A stretch of DNA of 56,932 nucleotides, taken from contig DABG01000011.1 of NCBI GenBank assembly GCA_002103075.1, positions 1 to 56,932 on the forward strand, written 5' to 3'. Source of the DNA: Candidatus Gastranaerophilales bacterium HUM_9 (GTDB lineage: Bacteria; Cyanobacteriota; Vampirovibrionia; Gastranaerophilales; Gastranaerophilaceae). Numbering within the stretch: the first letter of the stretch is position 1; each line of letters starts with the position of its first letter. Below are positions 16,442 to 24,366 of this stretch, in pieces. The notes under the pieces were generated by a model. It was not told the DNA's origin. It worked only from the letters and a program-made list of their open reading frames with translations, and made no database searches. A program made the translations under genes and the position numbers.

Positions 16442-16835
16442 AATAATGTGCCTTGATGTCGGTACAAAACGAATAGGAGTAGCCTTAAGCGATTATTTAC
16501 ACGTAATTGCAAACGGTGAATGTTGCGTTGACAGACAACCTGAAGCTAAAGCTGTTGAGCAAATAAAAACTATTGCAAAACAAAATAATGTTAAAACAAT
16601 AATTATAGGTGTTCCAGTGAACATGGACGGCACTCATGGGTTTCAAGCAGAAGATTGTAAAAATTTTGCTAGCAATTTTTCCGAATTTGATATAAAATTT
16701 GAAGACGAACGTTTGACATCTGATTTGGCAGAAGAAAATTTACGTGAGAAAAAAATAAATTTCCGCAAAAATAAAGGTCTTGTAGATATAGAAAGCGCTC
16801 GCATAATATTAGAACAATATATGACAAAACTATAG
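16434..16835 (+). CDS. ruvX: Putative pre-16S rRNA nuclease / Holliday junction resolvase RuvX (YqgF)
   Basis: 133 aa, RNase H fold of the YqgF family. MCLDVGTKRIGVAL supplies the first catalytic aspartate (D8), FEDERLTS the glutamate and VDIESARIIL the last aspartate. Family members process pre-16S rRNA 5' ends and can cleave Holliday junctions. I start at the ATG at 16434, which overlaps the previous stop; the longer open frame has no better ribosome-binding site. Next to DUF1292, the order matches yrrK-yrzB in Firmicutes. Confidence 0.92.
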   Translation: MHKIMCLDVGTKRIGVALSDYLHVIANGECCVDRQPEAKAVEQIKTIAKQNNVKTIIIGVPVNMDGTHGFQAEDCKNFASNFSEFDIKFEDERLTSDLAEENLREKKINFRKNKGLVDIESARIILEQYMTKL

Positions 16836-16848
16836 AAAGTGAGAAAAA

Positions 16849-17121
16849 ATGGCAGATATCGAAGATAAAGATAACCTAGTAGAAACAGTTGATGAAGATG
16901 GTAATGTTATTACTTTTAGACTGTTTGACATTATTGAGTTTGAAAACAAAGAATACGCACTTTTGCTACCTGCTGATTCAGATGATGATGAAGAAGATAG
17001 CGAAATCGTTATTATGAAGTTAATCAAAGAAGATGAAGAATACTCTTTTGAAACAATCGATAGTGATGAAGAATTTGATAGAGTTTCTACATATCTTGAA
17101 GAATTGAGTGAGGAAGAATAA
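16849..17121 (+). CDS. DUF1292 family acidic protein (YrzB-like)
   Basis: The 90-aa protein has the DUF1292 pattern: VDEDGNVITFRLFDIIEFEN, then EYALLLPADS, an acidic stretch DDDEEDSE and VIMKLIKEDEEYSFETI. The biochemical function of the family is not known. Its conserved place after ruvX in Firmicutes suggests a shared role. It ends 1 nt before the TTG start of the next gene. Confidence 0.9.
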   Translation: MADIEDKDNLVETVDEDGNVITFRLFDIIEFENKEYALLLPADSDDDEEDSEIVIMKLIKEDEEYSFETIDSDEEFDRVSTYLEELSEEE

Positions 17122-18465
17122 TTGTTTGAACGTTTTACAGAGCTAGCAATTAACACAGTTTATGAAGCACAAGATAGTGCAATCCAGTCAGGTTGCCAAG
17201 AAGTTTATGTTGAACATTTGCTTGTTGCGATTGTTAAAAATGCCAAAGGTATTTCTTTGAGAATGTTTAGAAATGCACATATAACAGCAGAAGCAATAAG
17301 TGAAGATATCAAAGCATATACTTCTCCTACTTCAAAAAGCTATCCATCTGTAACGTTTAACAAAGGGTTCAAAGAGGTGTTAAAACACTCACTTGACCTT
17401 GCTACAAAAAGTGGTAACTCAAACATTTTGTTTGAACACTTGTTCTTAGCTCTTTTATCTGAAAAAAGCGGTCACGTTCAAGAAATCCTTGAAAAATACA
17501 ATTTCAATATTTTACAAGCAAAAGATATCCTAAACAAACTTGTGCAGAAAAAGACAAAAAAATTGACTCACCCAGAAGGAGTTGATTCGAACGAAGTTAG
17601 AAAGATTGATGAAATCTACAAAAACTTCGAAAAATCACCAATTTTTGAAAAATCAGTATCTAAATTATCAACCTCTGGTTATGAAATTTTAGGTACAGAA
17701 CAAATTGTATCTTCTATCCTTGATAATTCAGATTCAAATTTAGCTAAAACACTTGCTAAATTTGGGATAACACAACAAAGTTTTGAAGAAAAACTTGCAA
17801 CATTGAATTCAAGAGATGCAGAGTATTCTGGTAGAAAAATTGTATTCACACCTAACGCTTTTTGGGTAATGAATAATGCTTTGCAAATAGCCAAAGAGCT
17901 AGGTTCTTCTACTGTTTTACCTGAGCATATTATTTTGGGAATTATTAATTCTAAAAAAGGAATTGCACATAAGATATTCAAAGAAATTGACGTTGATTTT
18001 GAAGAATTAACAGAACAAATAATTAAACCAATCGAAAAACAAATGCCTGAAACGCTTATTATTCTAAAATTAGCAAAAGAAGAAGCTAGAAGAATAGGTA
18101 GAAATGTTGTTGGAACAGAAATGTTTTTACTTGGTATTTTGGCAGAAGGTTCTGCTGTTGGAGCTAAAGTTCTTAACAATCTTGAAATAACATTAAGAGA
18201 TGCAAGAAAAATTGTTGAACAACAATTAGGGTTCGGCAACGAATACTTCGATAATGAAATTGTATTTACTCAACGAGCAAAAAACGTTTTAGAAAAAGCA
18301 TGGAAATTAGCTCAAGAAGCAAAAAGAGAACGTATCCATTCAGAAGATTTATTGCTTGCAATAACAACTGAACAAAACTCTCTTGCAATGAAAGTTTTGG
18401 AACAACTTGGTGTTGATGCAGTTGAAATTAAATATGGAATTTTAAAAGAGATAGAAAAATCATAA
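17122..18465 (+). CDS. Tandem Clp N-domain protein without ATPase domains
   Basis: The 447-aa protein begins MFERFTELAINTV, the start of ClpC/ClpB N-domains, and consists of about three N-domains in a row (about 1-145, 155-300, 305-447). Each has recognisable Clp repeats such as VYVEHLLVAIV, LPEHIILGIINSK and NVVGTEMFLLGILAEG. No Walker motifs follow. Clp N-domains bind substrates and adaptors, so this may be a scaffold or adaptor for a Clp protease; that is inference. Start TTG directly after the previous TAA is supported by alignment to the family start. Confidence 0.85.
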   Translation: MFERFTELAINTVYEAQDSAIQSGCQEVYVEHLLVAIVKNAKGISLRMFRNAHITAEAISEDIKAYTSPTSKSYPSVTFNKGFKEVLKHSLDLATKSGNSNILFEHLFLALLSEKSGHVQEILEKYNFNILQAKDILNKLVQKKTKKLTHPEGVDSNEVRKIDEIYKNFEKSPIFEKSVSKLSTSGYEILGTEQIVSSILDNSDSNLAKTLAKFGITQQSFEEKLATLNSRDAEYSGRKIVFTPNAFWVMNNALQIAKELGSSTVLPEHIILGIINSKKGIAHKIFKEIDVDFEELTEQIIKPIEKQMPETLIILKLAKEEARRIGRNVVGTEMFLLGILAEGSAVGAKVLNNLEITLRDARKIVEQQLGFGNEYFDNEIVFTQRAKNVLEKAWKLAQEAKRERIHSEDLLLAITTEQNSLAMKVLEQLGVDAVEIKYGILKEIEKS

Positions 18466-18469
18466 TAAG

Positions 18470-19795
18470 ATGATTGATTCATGTATTAAAAAATTCATTG
18501 AAAAATATAGTCTACAAAACAAAACAATTATTGTTGGGTTTTCTGGCGGATACGATTCAACCTGTCTTTTATATTCATTAAATAATCTTAAAAAAGAATA
18601 TAATTTAGAGTTAGTTGGTGTGCACTATAATCACAACTGGCGAGGAAAAACGGCAGAAGAAGAACAAAAAAATTGCAATAAATTTTGCGAAAAATTAGGA
18701 ATAAAATTTTATACAGAAACAGCCCCTGTTGATACACAAAAAAACGAAACTGTTGCAAGAGAACAGAGATATAAATTCTTTGAAAATGCAATGAATAAAT
18801 ATAATACAGATATTGTATTCACTGCTCACAACTACAATGATAACGCTGAAACTCTTATCTACAGAATTGCAAAAGGTACAGGATTAACCGGATTAAAAGG
18901 CATCTTAGAAAAGCGTGGAAATTATTATCGACCACTTTTAAGTATACAGAGAAAAGATATAGAAAAGTATTGCAAAGATAATGGACTTGAACCGAATAAT
19001 GATTTATCAAACAATGATACTATTCATAAAAGGAACCTTATCAGACACAAAATTTTACCTTTGTTAGAAGAGATTAATCCTAATGTTATTAAGGCACTTA
19101 ATAACTTATCTAAGGTTACAGAATGCGAACTTGATATTCTAGATAGTTATATAAATTCTATTAAAAACAAAGTTTATTCTAATGGTAAAATTATAACGAA
19201 AGAATTTAAAAAATTAGACAAAAATTTAGCACAAAAAATAATTTATGACTACATCTACAATTCAGAAGTAGATTACGATTTCAGACTTATAGAAAACGCT
19301 ACAAATTTCTTAATTAATGCCACAAATTTAGATAAAATTTCTAAGTTTTCATTAACAAAAGATAGATGGTTGTATGTTGATAAAAACACTATTGAAATAA
19401 TCAAATCAACAAAAAAAAATAACGAAATTATAAACATAATAAACGATGGAGAATATGTTTACAACGACAAGATTTTTTGTATAAAATCAATCATAGAGCC
19501 TTTAAAAATATCTAAAGATGAGTCAAATGTTTTGGTCGACTTATCAAAATACGAAAAATTGACTTTAAGAACAAGAAAAGACGGAGATATTATACAACCG
19601 TTAGGTTCTAGTGGGAAGATGAAGCTGAAAAAATATTTAATGTCAAAAAACATACCACAACATAAAAGAGATGATTTAATTTTGTTGTGTGATGAAAACG
19701 AAGTTTTATGGGTGGCTGGAGTTGGATTAAGTGATAAAATAAAAGTAAAAGAACTATCAAGCCACAATTTAGAAATAAAAAACATTCAAGAATAG
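18470..19795 (+). CDS. tilS: tRNA(Ile)-lysidine synthase
   Basis: A 441-aa N-type ATP pyrophosphatase. The PP-loop SGGYDST is at residues 25-31, followed by the YNHNWRG region and the TAHNYNDNAETL block specific to TilS; LNNDLSN and RNLIRHKILPLL are further family motifs. The C-terminal domain (about 360-441) binds tRNA. It adds lysine to C34 of tRNA-Ile(CAU), allowing AUA decoding, which is essential in such an AUA-rich genome. Gene order tilS-hpt is widely conserved. Confidence 0.96.
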   Translation: MIDSCIKKFIEKYSLQNKTIIVGFSGGYDSTCLLYSLNNLKKEYNLELVGVHYNHNWRGKTAEEEQKNCNKFCEKLGIKFYTETAPVDTQKNETVAREQRYKFFENAMNKYNTDIVFTAHNYNDNAETLIYRIAKGTGLTGLKGILEKRGNYYRPLLSIQRKDIEKYCKDNGLEPNNDLSNNDTIHKRNLIRHKILPLLEEINPNVIKALNNLSKVTECELDILDSYINSIKNKVYSNGKIITKEFKKLDKNLAQKIIYDYIYNSEVDYDFRLIENATNFLINATNLDKISKFSLTKDRWLYVDKNTIEIIKSTKKNNEIINIINDGEYVYNDKIFCIKSIIEPLKISKDESNVLVDLSKYEKLTLRTRKDGDIIQPLGSSGKMKLKKYLMSKNIPQHKRDDLILLCDENEVLWVAGVGLSDKIKVKELSSHNLEIKNIQE

Positions 19796-19804
19796 AGGTA
19801 AATT

Positions 19805-20341
19805 ATGAAACCAATTACTGAAAAAGATATCAAAGTTTTGTTCACAGAAGAAGATATTCAAACAAGAATTAAAGAACTTGCAAAAGAGTTAAACAAAGAG
19901 TATGCAGGACAGGAATTATATGCAATTTGTGTATTAAAAGGTTCTGTAATGTTTATGGTTGATTTTTTAAAACATATAACCGTCCCAACAAGAATGGAGT
20001 TTATAAGATTATCAAGCTATGGTTCAAACTATACTTCTACAGGCGAAATACACGCAGTAGATTTATCATTACCTGACTTGAACGGAAAGAACGTTATTAT
20101 CATAGAAGATATTGTAGATACAGGGCATACTGCACAATTTTTGACTACATATTTAAAACATCATTTCAAGATGAAAAGCTATAAATTCATTTCACTTTTA
20201 GACAAGAAATGCAGACGAGAAGTGGAGATTGAGCCTGATATGTATGGGTTTGAGATAGATGACAAGTTCTTGGTTGGATATGGACTTGATTACGATGGAT
20301 TTTATAGAAATTTGACTTACGTTGGATACGTAGAGATTTAA
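19805..20341 (+). CDS. hpt: Hypoxanthine phosphoribosyltransferase
   Basis: A 178-aa type I phosphoribosyltransferase for purine salvage: hypoxanthine (or guanine) plus PRPP gives IMP or GMP. The VLKGS loop is at 43-47 and the PRPP-binding motif VIIIEDIVDTGHT at 97-109. The C-terminal KFLVGYGLDYDGFYRNL is typical of Hpt. It is the last gene of the operon and is followed by a strong terminator. AGAGGT precedes the start. Confidence 0.96.
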   Translation: MKPITEKDIKVLFTEEDIQTRIKELAKELNKEYAGQELYAICVLKGSVMFMVDFLKHITVPTRMEFIRLSSYGSNYTSTGEIHAVDLSLPDLNGKNVIIIEDIVDTGHTAQFLTTYLKHHFKMKSYKFISLLDKKCRREVEIEPDMYGFEIDDKFLVGYGLDYDGFYRNLTYVGYVEI

Positions 20342-20358
20342 GGATTTTTTAAAAATAA

Positions 20359-20397
20359 AACCAAAGAGGCGACGGTTTCACCGTCGCCTCTTTGGTT
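20359..20397. terminator. Strong bidirectional terminator
   Basis: AACCAAAGAGGCGACGGT pairs perfectly over 18 bp with its complement across a TTC loop, between the convergent hpt gene and the gene at 20416-21579. Confidence 0.92.
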
Positions 20398-20415
20398 ATC
20401 TTTATATTTTATTTT

Positions 20416-21579
20416 CTAAACTAAATCGTAATATGTATCTTTGATTTGTTCTTGTTGTTCTTTTGGTAGAGCATCAAACTGTTTTTGTTCTTCTGCTGAT
20501 AAACTATCGTAGAAATCAGGTTTTACTGTTTGACTTGCCAAGTTTGAATAGATACCGATGTTTAGTGGGTTTGAAGCGATTGCTTTAGTGTTATCCCAAA
20601 CACCTTGTCCTTTTTGATATCCTGTTTGAGGAAGCATTTGTTCTTTAGCTATATTTGTAACAGTTTCTTTAAGAACATTGAATTTATCTGTATAAGTTAG
20701 TTTTGTATCAGGTGCTTCAAAATAATTTTTACCATAAGTTTCACTATTCCTGATTAAAAATTCTTCACCATTTTCTGCAAGCAATTCTTTTCCTTGTTTT
20801 GCAACATCGCCTGCTTTACCGTACCAAGTTTCTTTTGAACTGTTATTGTATGCATCTTTTACTGCTGACCAGCCTTGTTGTACTTTACCTTCAACTGCTG
20901 GAGTTGCAGCGGTTGTTGATGTTGCAGGTTTTGCTTTAGCACCAAACAAGTAAGTTTTAGCGGCTTTAGCATTATCATAAGAATCTACAAATGTCTTACC
21001 AACAGAGTTTTTGATGCCTTTTAATCCACCATATCGAGCCGAAATTTCTGCATCAGTCATACCAGAAGCTGTTGCTTGAGCTTTTGCATAACCTTTAGCA
21101 CCGACTGCTGTTGTCACAATTGTCGCAGTACTTGCCCCCATTGACTGCCATGCAGCTTCTGCTTGAGCATCAGTTTCAGCTGTTGCAATATTATATGCAG
21201 CCTTACCAGCACCATATACACCAGCTATAGCACCACCCGCTAACAAAATTGGAGTTAACGCACCACCTGTTAATGCATTACCTAGAACAAATGCACCTGC
21301 GATTGCTGCTGATTTTAATGTACTTCCTAGGCTCCATTCACCACGATCATTTTTAAATGGACTTGTCACGAAGTTCCAGGCACCTTTTGCCAAGTTTTTA
21401 GTTGCACCCAAAAATCCAATTGAACCATCATCTTTACCGTCTGCTGTATTGTCTTTTCGTTCTTCAACACCGCCAAACAAAGTTGTGTTTGTAGAGTTTT
21501 GTAATTGAATTGGATTATACTTTATATTGTCTAAATAATAATTTCCATAACCATAATTTTGTGAAATTCCGTTAACCAT
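20416..21579 (-). CDS. Alanine/glycine-rich unknown protein with LFGG tag-like motif
   Basis: The 387-aa protein starts with a Tyr/Asn-rich segment and TLFGGVEE at residues 33-40, close in form to the F-x-G tag of other proteins here. Residues 90-125 are hydrophobic and small-residue-rich (AIAGAFVLGNALTGGALTP), resembling glycine-zipper or pore-like membrane segments. The rest is Ala/Lys-rich and probably helical, ending in a Gln/Glu-rich tail. No enzymatic motif. GGAGGAATT precedes the start. Function unknown; membrane interaction is inferred from composition only. Confidence 0.7.
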   Translation of the reverse strand: MVNGISQNYGYGNYYLDNIKYNPIQLQNSTNTTLFGGVEERKDNTADGKDDGSIGFLGATKNLAKGAWNFVTSPFKNDRGEWSLGSTLKSAAIAGAFVLGNALTGGALTPILLAGGAIAGVYGAGKAAYNIATAETDAQAEAAWQSMGASTATIVTTAVGAKGYAKAQATASGMTDAEISARYGGLKGIKNSVGKTFVDSYDNAKAAKTYLFGAKAKPATSTTAATPAVEGKVQQGWSAVKDAYNNSSKETWYGKAGDVAKQGKELLAENGEEFLIRNSETYGKNYFEAPDTKLTYTDKFNVLKETVTNIAKEQMLPQTGYQKGQGVWDNTKAIASNPLNIGIYSNLASQTVKPDFYDSLSAEEQKQFDALPKEQQEQIKDTYYDLV

Positions 21580-22108
21580 AATTTTTAATTCCTCCGAATG
21601 TTGTAAGTGTAATAAAAATAACCAAATAAAATAACTTAAATTTTAACAATATTAAATTGTATCTAAACCAACCGTGGTTTATATGAGAGATATATCGTTA
21701 GTGTTTTTATACCGGTTTAAAACCACCAACTTTATTAGATAATTTTTCAACACAAACTAAGCCTAATAAAAGGTATACAATAACCAATTATGGCGAATTT
21801 GCATTCTATATTATCTACTTATTAATTTGTATCCAATTTCTATTCACCAAAGAGCGACCTTTATTGGATTTCTCGGGTATGAGTGAATCATCTTTCCTCA
21901 GACCATTCTATTGAATCATATAATCTTACATCGTTATCTAATTCTTAATTCCCGTATTTATATAAAGTTTTTTTGTTCCTAAAAATTGACTGTATTAAAC
22001 AAACAATTTTTACATGTCACAATATCAGCGAATTAGGGTACTTTACAAAACTTTACAAACAGTCTGAAACCATGTAACAATAAGCATTTCAAAGATAAAG
22101 CAAACAAA
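21580..22108. other. Gene-poor 529-bp spacer
   Basis: No gene with a start codon is seen. The minus-strand side near 21580-21660 should hold the promoter of the downstream gene. On the plus strand a frame stays open for about 68 codons (about 21706-21918), with a hydrophobic stretch FYIIYLLICIQFLF, but has no start codon. The part around 21845-21915 is richer in GC than its surroundings. This could be gene decay, a structured RNA or chance. Confidence 0.5.
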
Positions 22109-23302
22109 CTACACACAAGAAACAAAATTTTCTAATTCTTGACATTTTATATCTATTATTTTCTTTAAAATATCACAGCTATTCAATAATAATGTTTTGT
22201 TTTTAAATTTAACTTGTTTAAACCAACCACGTTTTATTGGAGCATTCTGAATATCATTTTTTAAAGCAATTAAGCTTTCATAAATATCTGTATCAATATA
22301 TTTCTGTTTATCTGCCAAATATAAAAATACATCTTTCAAATCTTCATTTGCTTCAATAACATTATCAAGTTTCAAAGATTTATGTAACTCTTCTAATAAC
22401 TGAATTAGTTTTGAATAAGTATCAATAATAACAGACTTTTTCTCTTTGAAATGCTGTGTAAGATATTTTAATGAATCGCTATACCCTATTTCAATCAATT
22501 TATTACGTATTTTTTGAGGGATATTAAAATCTATAACAATCAAATCACCCGTAGTAATTTTTACATAGTCATACTTATCGTTATCACCAAAACAATCCAT
22601 AATAAAATCAGTTGAAACAGATGTCATACAGCTATAAATAGAGTTTAAAAACTCAAATGCATTACCGTTATTTCCAACGTTATCACCCTCTAATCTAAAC
22701 TCAATAATTCTATTTTTAGGGTTATTCAAGTTTTTTGAAAGTTTCCAAAGCGGAATGCCTTTCATCAAATCGCCGTCAACTAATTTTTTATTATTAATCT
22801 CAATAGGCACCATCAATCCCGGCATACTGCAAGAAATCCTTACAGCTTCTGCTATCTCAAAATCAGGAGTTTCAAAAGTCGAGAACTCATAAGGTTTAAA
22901 AGTATTCAAATCAGTTGTAATAAGAACAAGGTTTCTATCGATATTTCCAAACAAAACAGGCTTATTTTGTCCTTTTTTATAATCATCACCGTAGAATTTT
23001 TTTTCAATCAAATCCCTTATCCAATCAGTGAAAACATTACCTTTACTGATTGCAAAGTCCTTGTTCAACCCAAAATGGATATCTCTAAATAATTCAAAAT
23101 TAACCTGCATAAAAATATCGCTAATTTCATCTGGAGAATAGCCGACTGCAACCAAAGTTGCAACAATAGAACCAACAGAAGAACCTGCAAGCGTATCAAT
23201 AACCAATTCTAATTCATTAATAGCTTGAAGAGCACCAATATATGCAATTCCACGAATTGCACCACCACCAAATATACAAGTATATGAACCCTTCTTTGTC
23301 AT
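22109..23302 (-). CDS. Patatin-like phospholipase
   Basis: 397 aa. The oxyanion loop GGGAIRG (12-18), the nucleophile elbow GSSVGS (40-45, Ser42) and the dyad Asp in DGD (176-178) are all intact, so an active Ser-Asp lipid acyl hydrolase is expected. After the patatin domain (about 5-200) come about 190 residues of helical, lysine-rich sequence with no recognised domain. There is no signal peptide, so it is cytosolic or secreted by a non-Sec route, as for ExoU-type enzymes. Substrate unknown. Confidence 0.9.
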   Translation of the reverse strand: MTKKGSYTCIFGGGAIRGIAYIGALQAINELELVIDTLAGSSVGSIVATLVAVGYSPDEISDIFMQVNFELFRDIHFGLNKDFAISKGNVFTDWIRDLIEKKFYGDDYKKGQNKPVLFGNIDRNLVLITTDLNTFKPYEFSTFETPDFEIAEAVRISCSMPGLMVPIEINNKKLVDGDLMKGIPLWKLSKNLNNPKNRIIEFRLEGDNVGNNGNAFEFLNSIYSCMTSVSTDFIMDCFGDNDKYDYVKITTGDLIVIDFNIPQKIRNKLIEIGYSDSLKYLTQHFKEKKSVIIDTYSKLIQLLEELHKSLKLDNVIEANEDLKDVFLYLADKQKYIDTDIYESLIALKNDIQNAPIKRGWFKQVKFKNKTLLLNSCDILKKIIDIKCQELENFVSCV

Positions 23303-23396
23303 AAAGTCATTATACCAATTTTTAGAAAAAAATTAATCATACAACAGAGTGAAGATTTAACCCTAAAATTAATCCATTAACGAATAAATTAATAAT

Positions 23397-23963
23397 CTAA
23401 ACCTCTAAAAAATAATTCAAGATATCCTCAGTATAACGCATTTCAGTTGCACTGAATGGAAAAACCTCTCCACCAAACTGTTTTCTAATCTTTGCTAACA
23501 CAGATTGAACCTTTGAACGAGGTATATAATCCATTTTTGTAGCGATTGTTATTATTGGTAAATCATTCGCCACAACCCACTCTCTCATCTGTATATCATT
23601 TTTTTGAATATCGTGTCTTGAATCAATTAACTGAACTAGTGTTTTTATTTGAGTTCTATTCAACAAATATTCTTCTAAATGTTTTTGCCAACGAGCCTGA
23701 ACCTCTTTTGATACTTTCGCATAACCATACCCTGGGAGGTCTGCAATAGTAAACTTATCAGAAAAATTAAAGAAGTTAATCAACCTAGTTTTTCCAGGGG
23801 TATTTGAAGTTTTTGCTAACTTTTTATTATTTGCTAAGGCATTAATAAACGATGATTTTCCCACATTAGAACGACCTAGAAGGGGATATTCTGGCAAAAT
23901 ATAGTTCGGACATTGTGAGAGCTTCTCTGCACTAATTAAAAATGTTCCTGCTAAATGTTTCAT
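23397..23963 (-). CDS. engB: Ribosome biogenesis GTPase YsxC/EngB
   Basis: A 188-aa TrmE-like small GTPase. G1 GRSNVGKSS is at 30-38, G2/switch I SNTPGKTRLINFF, G3 DLPGYGYAK, G4 TKMD and G5 SAT. Needed for 50S subunit assembly in other bacteria. Its ATG overlaps the stop of the upstream gene by 4 nt (ATGA), so the two are translationally coupled. Confidence 0.96.
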   Translation of the reverse strand: MKHLAGTFLISAEKLSQCPNYILPEYPLLGRSNVGKSSFINALANNKKLAKTSNTPGKTRLINFFNFSDKFTIADLPGYGYAKVSKEVQARWQKHLEEYLLNRTQIKTLVQLIDSRHDIQKNDIQMREWVVANDLPIITIATKMDYIPRSKVQSVLAKIRKQFGGEVFPFSATEMRYTEDILNYFLEV

Positions 23964-24250
23964 TCTTCAATTTCTTTCTTTGTTATTAAAACTGGCTCGT
24001 GTTTCTTTGTAGTTTCTAAATCTTTTAAATTCTTCATCTTAGCTCTGTGCATTGTTAGTTTCAATAGTTTATAAACTTTTTCACTATTAACAACTGTTAT
24101 TTGAGCCTTTTGCTCCATTAAGTCAACATTGATAGCATTTTTGTTATTAAACATATTTTCCGCTCTTATGTGAACCAAGCTCACTAACCCATTTCTCAAT
24201 ATGCTAAGTGGTTTTCGTAAAAATAAATCGAATGTATCAAATATATTCAT
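23960..24250 (-). CDS. Small unknown protein coupled to engB
   Basis: A 96-aa basic protein with a hydrophobic N-terminal half (FDLFLRKPLSILRNGLVSLV) and a lysine-rich C-terminus ending KKEIEE. It overlaps engB by 4 nt in an ATGA arrangement, which supports it being a real gene. No domain recognised. It may associate with the membrane or with RNA, but nothing in the sequence decides this. Confidence 0.65.
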   Translation of the reverse strand: MNIFDTFDLFLRKPLSILRNGLVSLVHIRAENMFNNKNAINVDLMEQKAQITVVNSEKVYKLLKLTMHRAKMKNLKDLETTKKHEPVLITKKEIEE

Positions 24251-24317
24251 AACTATCCTAAAGTATCTAAAGATTTTTATTTGCTACCCTATTTTAAATA
24301 TATAAAATATTTAAAAT

Positions 24318-24350
24318 ATTGTGACTTTGTAATATCTACAAAGCCACAAT
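24318..24350 (-). terminator. Terminator of the large TPR gene
   Basis: TTGTGACTTTGTA (24319-24331) pairs with TACAAAGCCACAA (24337-24349) with one G-U on the minus strand, then an A/T-rich tail with TTTT, 17 nt past the TPR stop. Confidence 0.7.
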
Positions 24351-24366
24351 TTATGATAAATATATT

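Noticed and set aside
21840..21920. Resemblance of the minus strand to RNase P (GAGGAAAG) or a TPP riboswitch (ATACCCG)
   Set aside because: Only single short words match; the other conserved blocks and the expected pairing are absent, and no thiamine gene follows.
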